Shown: positions 8,936 to 17,923 of the stretch, piece after piece
How positions within the stretch are numbered: the first letter of the stretch is position 1
Layout: the number at the start of each line of letters is the position of its first letter
Assembly: GCA_944322895.1 (NCBI GenBank)
Contig: CALUQL010000006.1
Location: 1 to 49,902, forward strand
Source of the DNA: Candidatus Gastranaerophilales bacterium
Lineage (GTDB): Bacteria > Cyanobacteriota > Vampirovibrionia > Gastranaerophilales > Gastranaerophilaceae
DNA: 49,902 bases
Direction: 5' to 3'
Program-made: the position numbers and the translations under genes
The notes under the pieces: model-generated
Database searches by the model: none
What the model was told of the DNA's origin: nothing
The model's input: the letters and a program-made list of their open reading frames with translations, nothing else

Positions 8936-9010
8936 ATTATGAATTTCTCTTGCTATTATCTGTCTCACTTAATTGTTACAGAATCACAGTATAACCGGTA
9001 TCTCTTTTTA

Positions 9011-9247
9011 TTATGCTATAGCAGAAAAGGAACAGCCACTGCTTCCGCAAGAAGAATATCCACCAGAAAAACTATTTGCAACACTACCTGCAGTTTCCCC
9101 ACCCTGATTTGAGAATCTTGATTTAGCTGCTGTTGAACCGAAAGCAATACTACCTGCTGTTTCTCCACCCTTAGACGAAGAAAATAAAGAAACGTATCCA
9201 AATGTTCTGCTTGAATTCAATAAAGAAATATAATTGCCAGCACCCAT
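9011..9247 (-). CDS. Small Gly/Ser-rich repeat peptide with two C-terminal cysteines
   Basis: A 78-residue protein supported as a real gene by a strong AGGAG site 6-7 nt before its ATG. It has two copies of a GGETAGS(I/V)A repeat (27-35 and 49-57, period 22), each preceded by a Phe-Ser step, and ends with CGSSGC (67-72) followed by SFSAIA. There is no transmembrane segment. The Gly/Ser/Thr-rich content and cysteine tail recall a precursor peptide or a surface/structural peptide. No modifying enzyme or exporter is adjacent, so I assign no function. An overlapping shorter frame (9016-9201) has no such support. Confidence 0.6.
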   Translation of the reverse strand: MGAGNYISLLNSSRTFGYVSLFSSSKGGETAGSIAFGSTAAKSRFSNQGGETAGSVANSFSGGYSSCGSSGCSFSAIA

Positions 9248-9428
9248 TTCAAATCTCCTAATATCTTGATAGTGTTTACATATATATAAAAACTTTTTTT
9301 AATACCTAAAATCAGAGAAAGATCTTTTTGTTACATTTCTTAATTATACTCTTAAATCACTATGATATTTATGTTTTTTCAAGTTAGTTATGGTTTAATT
9401 ATTCTATAAAAAGATAATCGGAGTAGTT

Positions 9429-10700
9429 ATGAAATCACTAAAAGTCGGAATTATAGGTTTTGGAACAGTCGGAACAGGGGTATACAAGGTACTTCAATCA
9501 TTTCCAAATATTGAGATCAAAAAAATTGCAGTAAAAAATATTACTAAAAAAAGAAATATTGAGAACTTCAATACAACCTTATTAACCCAGGATCCATACG
9601 AAATAGTTAATAACACTGAAATTGATATAGTAATTGAAGTTGCAGGTGGCGTAACTCCAACCTTTGACATTTTAACTGCAGCTATTAAAAACAAAAAGCA
9701 TATAGTTACTGCGAACAAAGAATTACTTGCAAAAAAAGGAAGTGAATTATTCCAACTTGCAAAAGAAAATAAAGTAGTAATATTATATGAAGCAGCAGTA
9801 GCCGGCGGTATACCTATCATTATGCCTGTAAAAACTATCTTATGTGCTAATAAAACTACTAAAATAGCTGCCATATTAAACGGTACTACAAATTATATTC
9901 TGACAAAAATGGCAGAAAAAGAATTATCATATGAAACAGCACTAAAACAAGCTCAAGAATTAGGCTATGCTGAAACCGATCCTACCGGTGATGTTGAAGG
10001 ATATGATGCAGCTTATAAAATAGCCATTTTATCAACAATTTCTTTTAATAAAAAAGTTGATATTAATAAAATATACCGTGAAGGTATCACCAAAATAACA
10101 GCACAAGATATTAAATCAGCAAAAGAATTGGGATATACAATAAAACTTATTGCAATGGGACAAGTATTAGAAAACGGTAAAATTGACGTAAGAGTTCACC
10201 CTATGCTTGTTGCAAAAAAGCACTTGTTAGCAAAAGTTAAAAATGCAACAAATTCTATCATGCTTACAGGATACCCGGTTGGAGACTTAATTTTTACTGG
10301 GGCTGGAGCTGGAGCTGAACCTACAGCAAGTTCTGTAGTAGGTGATTTACTTGTATTAGCTGCCGAACTTGAAGCATCAGATTCACCTATTCCTCAAGCA
10401 ATTTGTAACCATAATGAAATCGCTGATCAAATAAATATAGGTGACACTTATAACGAATATTATATAGCTATAAATGCAAGTAATAATCCTGGTGCAATTG
10501 GCGTTATAGGTACAATTTGCGGTAAAAACAATATAAACATTTCAACAATTATGCAAAAAGGCACAAAAGATGATAATACTGCAGAAATTGTTGTTATTAC
10601 AGAAAGAAGCAGAGAAGCTGATGTACAAAATGCACTAAAAGAATTATTAAAATCTGATTGTATTAAGAATATCGACAACCTATTAAGAGTTATGAACTAG
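9429..10700 (+). CDS. hom: Homoserine dehydrogenase
   Basis: NAD(P)-dependent enzyme reducing aspartate semialdehyde to homoserine on the threonine/methionine branch. The 423 residues hold a Rossmann domain (GFGTVGTG, 10-17), VTANK (93-97), the GTTNYI catalytic-domain signature (152-157), AETDPTGDVEGYDAAYK (181-197) and a C-terminal ACT domain (about 348-423), so feedback control by threonine is likely. A GGAG site precedes the ATG. It is followed after 9 bp by thrC. No aspartokinase or homoserine kinase gene lies in the window. Confidence 0.95.
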   Translation: MKSLKVGIIGFGTVGTGVYKVLQSFPNIEIKKIAVKNITKKRNIENFNTTLLTQDPYEIVNNTEIDIVIEVAGGVTPTFDILTAAIKNKKHIVTANKELLAKKGSELFQLAKENKVVILYEAAVAGGIPIIMPVKTILCANKTTKIAAILNGTTNYILTKMAEKELSYETALKQAQELGYAETDPTGDVEGYDAAYKIAILSTISFNKKVDINKIYREGITKITAQDIKSAKELGYTIKLIAMGQVLENGKIDVRVHPMLVAKKHLLAKVKNATNSIMLTGYPVGDLIFTGAGAGAEPTASSVVGDLLVLAAELEASDSPIPQAICNHNEIADQINIGDTYNEYYIAINASNNPGAIGVIGTICGKNNINISTIMQKGTKDDNTAEIVVITERSREADVQNALKELLKSDCIKNIDNLLRVMN

Positions 10701-10709
10701 GAGGCTTTT

Positions 10710-11777
10710 ATGGAAAAGAATCATTATCAAGGTTTAATAAATAAATATAGAGAATATTTACCTGTAACAGACAAAACACCTGTTATTACTTTAAATGAAG
10801 GTAATACTCCATTAATAAAAGCTGATAATCTGGCAAAAAAAATAGGTCTTAAAGGTAATGTTTATTTAAAATATGAAGGTGCAAATCCAACAGGAAGCTT
10901 TAAAGACAGAGGCATGACAATGGCAGTTACAAAAGCTGTTGAAGATGGTTCTAAAGCAATAATTTGTGCTTCAACTGGTAACACATCTGCAGCGGCTGCA
11001 GCTTATGGGGCAAAAGCAGGTGTTAGAGTCTTTGTTTTAATTCCTGATGGATACATCGCCCTTGGGAAATTATCACAAGCTATGATGTATGGTGCTGAGA
11101 TTATTGCAATTCAAGGAAACTTTGATGAAGCACTTGAAATGGTTATTGAAATTTCTAAAAATTCTCCTATAACTTTAGTAAACTCTGTAAATCCATACAG
11201 AATAGAAGGACAAAAAACAGGTGCGTTTGAAATTATTGAAGCTTTAGGTGATGCGCCTGACTACCACTTCATTCCTGTAGGTAACGCAGGTAATATTACA
11301 GCTTACTTTAAAGGTTATGAAGAATTCTTCGCACTTAAGAAATCAACTCATTTACCTAAAATGATGGGATATGAAGCTCAAGGTGCAGCAGCTATTGTAA
11401 AAGGAGAAAGGATACCTCACCCTGAAACAATTGCAACTGCAATAAGAATAGGTAATCCTGCAAGCTGGAAACAAGCTGAAAGAGCAAGAGATTTATCAAA
11501 CGGTAAAATTGATTGCGTTACAGATGAAGAAATTATTGAAGCATACAAATTAATGGCTTCTACAGAAGGTATTTTAGCTGAACCGGGTAGTGCTGCTTCT
11601 GTCGCTGGTTTAATTAAAGCGAATAAGATGGGACTTGTAAAAGAAGGTTCAACCTCTGTTTGTATTTTAACAGGTAATGGACTAAAAGACCCTGATAGTG
11701 CAATCAAATACTCAGCTGCTGAAGTTAAGAAAACTAAAGCAGATTTACATGACATTCTAAAAGTTATTAACTTATAA
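10710..11777 (+). CDS. thrC: Threonine synthase
   Basis: PLP enzyme converting O-phosphohomoserine to threonine. The 355-residue length is that of the short bacterial class. PLP binds K65 in TGSFKDRG, and the phosphate-binding region NAGN is visible. It starts 9 bp after hom with an AGGAGG site overlapping the end of that gene, so the two form an operon, closed by a strong hairpin at 11796-11825. thrB is missing here and must be elsewhere if the pathway is complete. Confidence 0.95.
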   Translation: MEKNHYQGLINKYREYLPVTDKTPVITLNEGNTPLIKADNLAKKIGLKGNVYLKYEGANPTGSFKDRGMTMAVTKAVEDGSKAIICASTGNTSAAAAAYGAKAGVRVFVLIPDGYIALGKLSQAMMYGAEIIAIQGNFDEALEMVIEISKNSPITLVNSVNPYRIEGQKTGAFEIIEALGDAPDYHFIPVGNAGNITAYFKGYEEFFALKKSTHLPKMMGYEAQGAAAIVKGERIPHPETIATAIRIGNPASWKQAERARDLSNGKIDCVTDEEIIEAYKLMASTEGILAEPGSAASVAGLIKANKMGLVKEGSTSVCILTGNGLKDPDSAIKYSAAEVKKTKADLHDILKVINL

Positions 11778-11795
11778 ATGCTTAATTCTTAAAAT

Positions 11796-11825
11796 AAAAA
11801 AGAGGTTTAAAAAAACCTCTTTTTT
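11796..11825. terminator. Bidirectional terminator between thrC and the R3H-AAA gene
   Basis: An 8-bp stem (11801-11808 with 11813-11820), an AAAA loop and flanking A- and T-runs of at least five bases. It can stop transcription from either side. Confidence 0.88.
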
Positions 11826-11834
11826 TATATCGTA

Positions 11835-13433
11835 TTATCCGGCATGCTTAAAATCACTACCGCCGACAATCCTCAATCGTCTTTGAGGACCTTCACCGAC
11901 ACTTTCACTTGATAGATTATGCTGTTCCACAAGTTCATGCTGCATTTTCCTTATTTGCTGATTTTGAGGTTGTAATTCAACATTATCAGCACCTTCTAAT
12001 ATCTTTTGAATAGCTGCTTTTGCTTCATCTAATGCTCTTTCAGCATCATCATAATAACCTTGTAGAGTTTCACTATCTGTTATATGCAATGCTTCTTTGA
12101 CTACTTTTTGTACTTGTGACATTGAATTTGAACGTACATAATATATAGGAAGCTTATAATCATTTGCTATACTTAAAATTTTAGTACCGCCTTTTGCAAA
12201 TGCTTTATGAACTATTACAATGTCGGCATCTTCTATATTTCTTGTAATTTCCGCTTGAAGATTAAGCCGTTCAAGAACTTTATCCAATACGGTTCTACTA
12301 ACTGCATAAATATATATCTTTTTAAAATCTTTTACTTGTTTTACATATTCTTGTCTTGAAAAACTAAACTTAAGTTTCTGACTTGCAAGATCTTCTTCTT
12401 CCTTAATTTTTTCTTGAACTGCAACTTCTTCTACTGCTTTATCTGTGTTTTCATATACTTGATCCACTTTTCTGATTTCAGGTCTTATCGGCCAACCACG
12501 TAATATATAATCAACAGCTTCTGCAGTATTTTTATATACAGCCAAAGTATTCCTATCTATAATTTCTATAACTATATCAAATGTAGGCTGCTTTTCTCTT
12601 TCAAGTACAGTCTTTTGGCTACCACGTCTTTTCGCTTCATCATCACCTAATGTTACAGAACTTACACCACCAACTAGATCTGATAATGTTGGGTTTTTTA
12701 TCAAATTATCCAAAGTATTACCATGAGCAGTAGCAATAAGCATAACACCACGTTCAGCTATAGTTCTCGCCGCTTGTGCTTCTTCTTCTGTACCTATTTC
12801 ATCGACTACAATTACTTCCGGAGTATGATTTTCAACAGCCTCAATCATAACATCTTTTTGATAAATAGGTTGAGAAACCTGCATTCTCCTTGCTCTACCT
12901 ATAGCAGGATGAGGAGTATCTCCATCTCCAGCAATTTCATTTGATGTATCTACTACAACAACCCTTTTCCCTAAATCATCCGCAACTAATCTTGATATTT
13001 CTCTAAGTTTAGTTGTCTTACCAACACCAGGACGACCTAAGAACAATATACTTTTATTTTGTAAAACTATATCTTTTATACAAGCAATAGTACCAGTAAC
13101 AACACGACCGATTCTACAAGTAAGCCCAACTACTTTCGACTGTCTGTTTCTTATTGCACTTATTCTGTGCAATGTCCCAGGTATACCTGAACGATTATCG
13201 CTCGTAAATGGCTGAATTTTTGATGTTATATACTCAATATCTTCATCGACTATATAACTTTCGCCTAAAAAAACTGTTTTCCCATCAGAATAACGTATTT
13301 CTCCAACCCTGCCTAAATCAAAAACTAATTCGATTGCATCATCCAAGTTGTAAGGCCTTAATGCTTCGACAATCTTCGGCGGTAAAATTTCAATTAACCT
13401 TCTTAGGTCATTGTGAAATTGTATTTTGTCCAT
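11835..13433 (-). CDS. AAA ATPase with R3H domain (Ycf45-like)
   Basis: A 532-residue cytoplasmic protein. An N-terminal domain is followed by an AAA-type ATPase with Walker A GRPGVGKTT (133-141), a VVVVDTSNEIAGDGD stretch and Walker B VIVVDEIG (207-214). This layout resembles SpoIIIAA and the cyanobacterial/plastid Ycf45 family. The C-terminus carries an R3H single-strand nucleic-acid-binding motif, R495 and H499 in RKMQH. A role in RNA or single-stranded DNA handling is probable. The ATG at 13431-13433 has an AGGGA site. The leader upstream can form two mutually exclusive hairpins (13462-13509). Confidence 0.85.
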   Translation of the reverse strand: MDKIQFHNDLRRLIEILPPKIVEALRPYNLDDAIELVFDLGRVGEIRYSDGKTVFLGESYIVDEDIEYITSKIQPFTSDNRSGIPGTLHRISAIRNRQSKVVGLTCRIGRVVTGTIACIKDIVLQNKSILFLGRPGVGKTTKLREISRLVADDLGKRVVVVDTSNEIAGDGDTPHPAIGRARRMQVSQPIYQKDVMIEAVENHTPEVIVVDEIGTEEEAQAARTIAERGVMLIATAHGNTLDNLIKNPTLSDLVGGVSSVTLGDDEAKRRGSQKTVLEREKQPTFDIVIEIIDRNTLAVYKNTAEAVDYILRGWPIRPEIRKVDQVYENTDKAVEEVAVQEKIKEEEDLASQKLKFSFSRQEYVKQVKDFKKIYIYAVSRTVLDKVLERLNLQAEITRNIEDADIVIVHKAFAKGGTKILSIANDYKLPIYYVRSNSMSQVQKVVKEALHITDSETLQGYYDDAERALDEAKAAIQKILEGADNVELQPQNQQIRKMQHELVEQHNLSSESVGEGPQRRLRIVGGSDFKHAG

Positions 13434-13461
13434 ATGTCCCTTTCGCTTTATCTAACGAACT

Positions 13462-13509
13462 CGGGTATTTTACTTGTACCGATTAGGACTTTTTATCGCC
13501 CTATATCGG
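13462..13509 (-). promoter_or_regulatory. Structured leader of the R3H-AAA gene (alternative hairpins)
   Basis: Read on the minus strand, the leader forms a 9-bp stem with one bulged base (13500-13509 with 13479-13487, 12-nt loop). The 3' arm of this stem (ATCGGTA in RNA sense) can instead pair with the downstream TACCCGA near 13461-13467. The two pairings exclude each other and the second lies about 30-50 nt before the start codon. This is the geometry of a switch or attenuator, but no ligand or known riboswitch class is recognisable. Confidence 0.4.
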
Positions 13510-13659
13510 GGCTTTCTATCTACACTTTTATTATAACACTTTTTTTTATAACTTTCAAAAATTTTTACTATATTTGTAGTAATGTAACATAATTTATCAT
13601 TTATATATTATTTTCGCTCTTAATATTTCTTAAATTTATCTTTAATTTGTTAATTATGG

Positions 13660-13721
13660 ATTCCTAAAAATTTTTATATATATAACAATTCGGATTAGTA
13701 ATTTAATTAATTTTTAGGAAT
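13660..13721 (+). repeat. 13-bp perfect inverted repeat in the leader of the 147-residue gene
   Basis: ATTCCTAAAAATT at 13660-13672 is repeated in inverse at 13709-13721, with 36 bases between. The right arm ends about 9 bp before the GGAG ribosome site (13731-13734). In RNA this would be a stem with a large AU-rich loop. The rest of the 307-bp gap 13434-13740 is AT-rich with no gene that I can see. Confidence 0.6.
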
Positions 13722-13740
13722 GTAAGTAAAGGAGAAAATT

Positions 13741-14184
13741 ATGACTATTGCATTTAATGGAGTAGATCAATATCTACAACTCACACAAAATACACAAACA
13801 TCTACAAGAAAACCAAATGAAAATTACATTTTTGGAACATTCCAAACGAATAATTCCTTTTCTCCAAAACCAATCGATAAGGTATTAGGTGTAACGCCTA
13901 AAATAAGTATGATTAGAGTTTTATTCAAAAGATTAAACAAAGAACAAATATATGGGGTAAATACATCACGTAATTTACCAAAAAATGCAAAATTTAAAGA
14001 TGATTCTTTGGGTAATCCTAAATTAACTTGGAATTTATTCGATTTTACATCAGGAACTCATAAACTTCCGGAAGGTTATGAGTTAAAAAATGATATTTTA
14101 GGATTTACTCACGTTGTAAGAGAGGGAACAAAAAGCTGGTACTTAAAAGAAAATAAGTTACAGAATGAAATTAATAATGCTTAA
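13741..14184 (+). CDS. Orphan 147-residue protein, function unknown
   Basis: Well supported as a gene by an AAAGGAG site 6 nt before the ATG, a structured leader upstream and a strong terminator downstream. It is soluble, with no membrane segment. The N-terminus (FNGVDQYLQLTQN) resembles the first residues of the GH13 protein at 4912 (LDKYLNLTPT). A low-complexity Thr/Asn stretch follows, then a compact basic region (KISMIRVLFKRLNKEQIYG) and a C-terminal part rich in aromatic and charged residues. It is monocistronic. No family is recognised. Confidence 0.72.
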   Translation: MTIAFNGVDQYLQLTQNTQTSTRKPNENYIFGTFQTNNSFSPKPIDKVLGVTPKISMIRVLFKRLNKEQIYGVNTSRNLPKNAKFKDDSLGNPKLTWNLFDFTSGTHKLPEGYELKNDILGFTHVVREGTKSWYLKENKLQNEINNA

Positions 14185-14192
14185 CCATCACA

Positions 14193-14225
14193 AAAAAAGA
14201 GGCATTATATAATGCCTCTTTTTTA
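14193..14225. terminator. Bidirectional terminator
   Basis: An 8-bp stem (14199-14206 with 14211-14218), an ATAT loop, and A- and T-runs on either side. It lies between the 147-residue gene and the end of fusA. Confidence 0.87.
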
Positions 14226-14241
14226 TCTTTTTTTATTTCAA

Positions 14242-16326
14242 CTAAGCACGAGCGCCTGATTTTGAAATAATCTCTTCTTGAACATTTGTTGGAACTTGTT
14301 CATACTTCAAGAATTCCATAGAGAATGTACCTCTACCTTGAGTATTTGAACGTAAGTCTGTAGCGTAACCAAACATGTTACCTAATGGAACAGTTGCTCT
14401 AACGATTACGTTACCTGTATTACCAATAGGTTCTTGGCCTTCGATACGACCACGACGTCTTGAAATATCACCGATAATTGTACCTGTATATTCATCAGGA
14501 ATTTCAATTTCAACCTTCATCATAGGTTCAAGGATACAAGGTCTTGCTTTTTTACAACCATCTTTGATAGCCATAGAACCAGCAATCTTGAATGCCATTT
14601 CTGAAGAGTCAACATCGTGGTATGAACCATCATAAAGTTCAACTTTAACGTCAATCATAGGATATCCGGCTAAGATACCGCCTTCAAGAGCTTCTTCCAT
14701 ACCTTTTCTTGCTGGTTCGATGTATTCTTTCGGAATAGCACCACCAACGATTTTGTTTTCGAATACAAAACCTTCATTTTCACCGGCTGGAGAAATTCTG
14801 ATTTTAACGTGACCGTATTGACCTTTACCACCTGATTGTCTGATGAATTTAGAATCTTGATCAGCATTTCCTAATATAGTTTCTCTGTATGCAACTTGTG
14901 GTTTACCAACATTTGCATCTACTTTAAATTCTCTTAGAAGACGGTCAACAATAATATCTAAGTGAAGTTCACCCATACCGGAAATAATTGTTTGACCTGT
15001 TTCAGAATCTGATTTAACTCTGAATGATGGGTCTTCTTCAGCAAGTTTTTGAAGTGCAATACCCATTTTATCTTGGTCAGCTTTTGTTTTTGGTTCAATA
15101 GCAACAGAAATAACAGGATCAGGGAATTCCATTTTTTCCAATATTATTGGTGCATTTTCATCACACAATGTATCACCAGTTGTTGTATCTTTCAAACCAA
15201 CTGCTGCACAGATATCACCAGCGTATACTTCTGTAATTTCATTTCTTTGATCAGCATACATTTGAACTAATCTTGAAATACGTTCTTTTTTACCGTTTGT
15301 TGCATTCAATGCATATGAACCGGCTGTCAATTTACCTGAATAAACTCTTAAGAATGTTAAACGACCTACATATGGGTCTGTCATAATTTTAAATGCTAAA
15401 GCTGAGAATGGTTCACTTTCTGAAGAATGTCTTTCTACCTTTGTTCCATTTTCAAGTTCACCTTCAATAGCTTTTACATCTAATGGAGATGGCATATAGT
15501 AAACAACGTTATCCAATAATAATTGAACACCTTTATTTTTGAATGCTGTACCGCAACATACAGGAACGATTTGGTTTGTACAAACTGCTTTTCTCAAAGC
15601 TGTTTTTAATTCATCTACAGTAGGTTCTTCACCTTCCATAAATTTCATCATCAAATCATCATCTGTTTCTGAAATTTTTTCAATCATTTCAGCTCTGTAT
15701 TCTTGAGCTTTTTCAAGCATATCTGCAGGAATTTCTTCTTCTCTGATATCTGTACCCAAGTCATTAGTATAAATTACAGCTTTCATATTCATAAGGTCAA
15801 CTAAACCTGTAAATTTGTCTTCTGCACCGATTGGTAATTGGATAGGAACTGCATTTGCGTTTAATCTATTTTTTAATTGGTCAACAACTCTATAGAAATC
15901 AGCACCTGTTCTATCCATTTTATTAACAAATACCATTCTTGGTACTTCATATCTGTTTGCTTGTCTCCAAACTGTTTCTGATTGTGATTGAACACCACCA
16001 ACAGCACAGAATACAGCAACAACACCATCTAATACACGAAGTGAACGTTCAACTTCAATTGTAAAGTCAACGTGCCCGGGAGTATCGATAATGTTAAATT
16101 GGTGATCTTTCCACATTGCTGTTACAGCTGCAGATTGAATTGTAATACCTCTTTCACGTTCTTGTTCCATAAAGTCAGTTACAGCAGCGCCATCGTGCAC
16201 TTCACCAAGTTTATGAGTTTTACCTGTGTAGAAAAGAATACGTTCAGTGGTAGTTGTTTTACCTGCATCGATGTGGGCAGCAATACCAAAGTTTCTTACT
16301 CTTTCCAATGGAACTTTTCTTGCCAT
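14242..16326 (-). CDS. fusA: Translation elongation factor G
   Basis: GTPase that moves tRNAs and mRNA through the ribosome after peptide transfer. The 694 residues match EF-G. GTP-binding motifs are AHIDAGKTT (17-25), DTPGH and NKMD, and the C-terminal domains include [11 protein letters not shown] and the [11 protein letters not shown] segment. An AAAGGA site precedes the ATG. The gene stands alone here, away from the usual rpsL-rpsG-tuf cluster. The 217-bp gap upstream is AT-rich with T-runs; I see no clear promoter. Confidence 0.97.
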   Translation of the reverse strand: MARKVPLERVRNFGIAAHIDAGKTTTTERILFYTGKTHKLGEVHDGAAVTDFMEQERERGITIQSAAVTAMWKDHQFNIIDTPGHVDFTIEVERSLRVLDGVVAVFCAVGGVQSQSETVWRQANRYEVPRMVFVNKMDRTGADFYRVVDQLKNRLNANAVPIQLPIGAEDKFTGLVDLMNMKAVIYTNDLGTDIREEEIPADMLEKAQEYRAEMIEKISETDDDLMMKFMEGEEPTVDELKTALRKAVCTNQIVPVCCGTAFKNKGVQLLLDNVVYYMPSPLDVKAIEGELENGTKVERHSSESEPFSALAFKIMTDPYVGRLTFLRVYSGKLTAGSYALNATNGKKERISRLVQMYADQRNEITEVYAGDICAAVGLKDTTTGDTLCDENAPIILEKMEFPDPVISVAIEPKTKADQDKMGIALQKLAEEDPSFRVKSDSETGQTIISGMGELHLDIIVDRLLREFKVDANVGKPQVAYRETILGNADQDSKFIRQSGGKGQYGHVKIRISPAGENEGFVFENKIVGGAIPKEYIEPARKGMEEALEGGILAGYPMIDVKVELYDGSYHDVDSSEMAFKIAGSMAIKDGCKKARPCILEPMMKVEIEIPDEYTGTIIGDISRRRGRIEGQEPIGNTGNVIVRATVPLGNMFGYATDLRSNTQGRGTFSMEFLKYEQVPTNVQEEIISKSGARA

Positions 16327-16546
16327 TTTCTTTTTCCTTTATTTATCACTACTTAATTTAAATTACACTTAGCTTACGCCATTTTTATCTTTACATAAAC
16401 ACATTTTTTTTTAAAGAACATGCTTCAAAAAGTTAAAAATATAGTTCATCTTTTGTAAAGAAAAATTATTTTTTTTAATAAACTACTAAAGTTTCCTTTT
16501 TTTTGGCCGAATTAGATTTCATATGAGATAAAAAAGGAGAGTTATG

Positions 16547-16777
16547 ATGGCAGAAGTAAACAAAATCAACAATATATACAAAAATATACTAGGTGATACA
16601 AAAGCAACTATTGAAGCAATACAAAAGTATATTAAGAATAATTCTGTCAATAATAAACAAATAATTGAAAATACTCAAATTGAAGAAGAACCGGCTGCTT
16701 CAATTAACAGAATTTTAAACAGCACAATATGTGAAGAAACAAATTCTGAAATCCAAAAAATAATAAATAATTTATAG
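16547..16777 (+). CDS. Small acidic helical protein, function unknown
   Basis: A protein of about 76 residues rich in Asn, Ile, Glu and Lys, predicted to be mostly helical, with no membrane segment or known motif. Two adjacent ATGs (16544 and 16547) are possible. The AAGGAGA site at 16534-16540 is 4 nt from the first and 7 nt from the second, so the second is preferred. Its transcript would end at the hairpin of the leader element 16801-16845. A small regulatory or structural role is possible but nothing shows it. Confidence 0.6.
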   Translation: MAEVNKINNIYKNILGDTKATIEAIQKYIKNNSVNNKQIIENTQIEEEPAASINRILNSTICEETNSEIQKIINNL

Positions 16778-16800
16778 TTATTTATATACATTAAAAAGTA

Positions 16801-16856
16801 TGTTAAAATTAACCCACATAGTCTTTTTATGGGGTTAATTTTTTTATGAAAAAAAT
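16801..16856 (+). repeat. Leader element copy 1 (extended -10 plus hairpin) before the SGNH gene
   Basis: It begins with an extended -10 (TG at 16801-16802, TAAAAT at 16804-16809). It continues as a 13-bp stem with one bulge (16807-16820 with 16828-16840, 7-nt loop) and a T-run that ends at the ATG at 16846. It is almost identical to 17867-17923 in front of asnS, with two substitutions and one T of length difference, and the identity extends seven A's and three T's past the start codon. The hairpin plus T-run is also a good terminator for the gene at 16547. The only SD-like bases (GGGG, 16831-16834) lie in the 3' arm. Confidence 0.8.
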
Positions 16857-17841
16857 TTTATATATTATATTTTTAAATGTATTTATTTGTATATCTATAT
16901 TGGTTTTAATTGATTTTATTCTAGCGAAAAAAGAATACAATATATTCATAAAAAATATTACAAAGAATTATACAAAAAAGGAAAATTTAGAAAGTGTATT
17001 ACCTAAATTTAATTATTCATTAAAATTCAAAAGTTTTAGAAAATATTATAATGAAAATTATGAAACATTTATGCAATTTCCTAGAAAAATCATTCATAAT
17101 GATAATGATCATAAGAAAAAATCGATATTAATACTTGGTTGTTCATATGCAGAAGGAATTTATTTACCTGATAATGAGAAACTAGCAAATAAATTATCAA
17201 AAGCAACTTCAAGAAATGTATATAATTTAGCAATAGCAGGAATGGGACTAGCTACAGCATTATGGGAACTCAGAGAACCAAAAACATACAAAATATTTGG
17301 CTCTGATGATATTGAGTATGTAATATATGTAATTATACCATATCATATACCAAGAATGTGGCATAATAAATATGGAGCATTTACCAGTCCGATTTATATA
17401 AGTTACAAACAAAAAAACAAAACATTAGTTGAAGAAAAATTAAATTTTTTCTTGAGACAAATATGCAGATTAAAATTTCTTAGAGAACATATCGCTATTG
17501 AAGAAGGTAAAAAATATAATGATACAAATACATTTGACTTACTTAAAGATTACCTGATTAATATTAAAGATGAAACAAAAAAACACTACCCAAATTCAAA
17601 ATTCATATTAGTAAAACATCCTTCGTCAAAAGACGTTTATATAAATGATAAGGAAATAGTAAGAATATATAATACTGAGCGATGGAAAGAACTTGAGGAT
17701 GAAGGTTTTATTATATATGATGTACAAAAAAATATTAAAGAAGACCTATCGGAAGACAAATATATGCTTCCAGATAAACATCCTACAGCCGAATCTTGGG
17801 ATATATTTGTCAAAAATTTTATAGAAGATTTAAACTTATAG
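16846..17841 (+). CDS. Membrane-anchored SGNH-hydrolase-like protein
   Basis: A 331-residue protein with an N-terminal signal anchor (residues 5-26) and an extracytoplasmic domain. The block ILILGCSYAEG has a GxS-type serine (S100). LPDKHPTAES near the end gives a candidate D310/H312 pair. This is the pattern of SGNH/GDSL esterases and acyltransferases that modify cell-surface glycans, but the sequence is divergent and the family call is by motif only. It is very AT-rich with many Lys/Asn codons. The gene lies between two direct copies of a 57-bp leader element. No separate SD is present. Confidence 0.6.
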   Translation: MKKILYIIFLNVFICISILVLIDFILAKKEYNIFIKNITKNYTKKENLESVLPKFNYSLKFKSFRKYYNENYETFMQFPRKIIHNDNDHKKKSILILGCSYAEGIYLPDNEKLANKLSKATSRNVYNLAIAGMGLATALWELREPKTYKIFGSDDIEYVIYVIIPYHIPRMWHNKYGAFTSPIYISYKQKNKTLVEEKLNFFLRQICRLKFLREHIAIEEGKKYNDTNTFDLLKDYLINIKDETKKHYPNSKFILVKHPSSKDVYINDKEIVRIYNTERWKELEDEGFIIYDVQKNIKEDLSEDKYMLPDKHPTAESWDIFVKNFIEDLNL

Positions 17842-17866
17842 TTTTATTCAATTTATAGTGAAATTG

Positions 17867-17923
17867 TGTTAAAATTAACCCGCATAGTATTTTTATGGGG
17901 TTAATTTTTTATGAAAAAAATTT
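17867..17923 (+). repeat. Leader element copy 2 before asnS
   Basis: Same layout as the copy at 16801: extended -10 (TG at 17867-17868, TAAAAT at 17870-17875), a 13-bp bulged stem (17873-17886 with 17894-17906, 7-nt loop), and a T-run ending directly at the asnS ATG (17911). The hairpin is a good intrinsic terminator for the SGNH gene. Initiation from the internal -10 would remove most of the 5' arm and leave a leader of about 30 nt. Confidence 0.8.

Noticed and set aside
9494-9874. 126-codon open frame on the minus strand inside hom
   Set aside because: It is antisense to conserved homoserine dehydrogenase sequence, has low-complexity hydrophobic content and no ribosome site. It is a shadow of the real gene.
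17867-17910. T-box riboswitch before asnS
   Set aside because: The leader is only about 40 nt, with no specifier loop or T-box sequence, far shorter than known T-boxes.
16801-17923. SGNH gene as a transposon flanked by repeats
   Set aside because: No transposase, terminal inverted repeats or target-site duplication are visible. The direct repeats are promoter/hairpin leaders with regulatory features.
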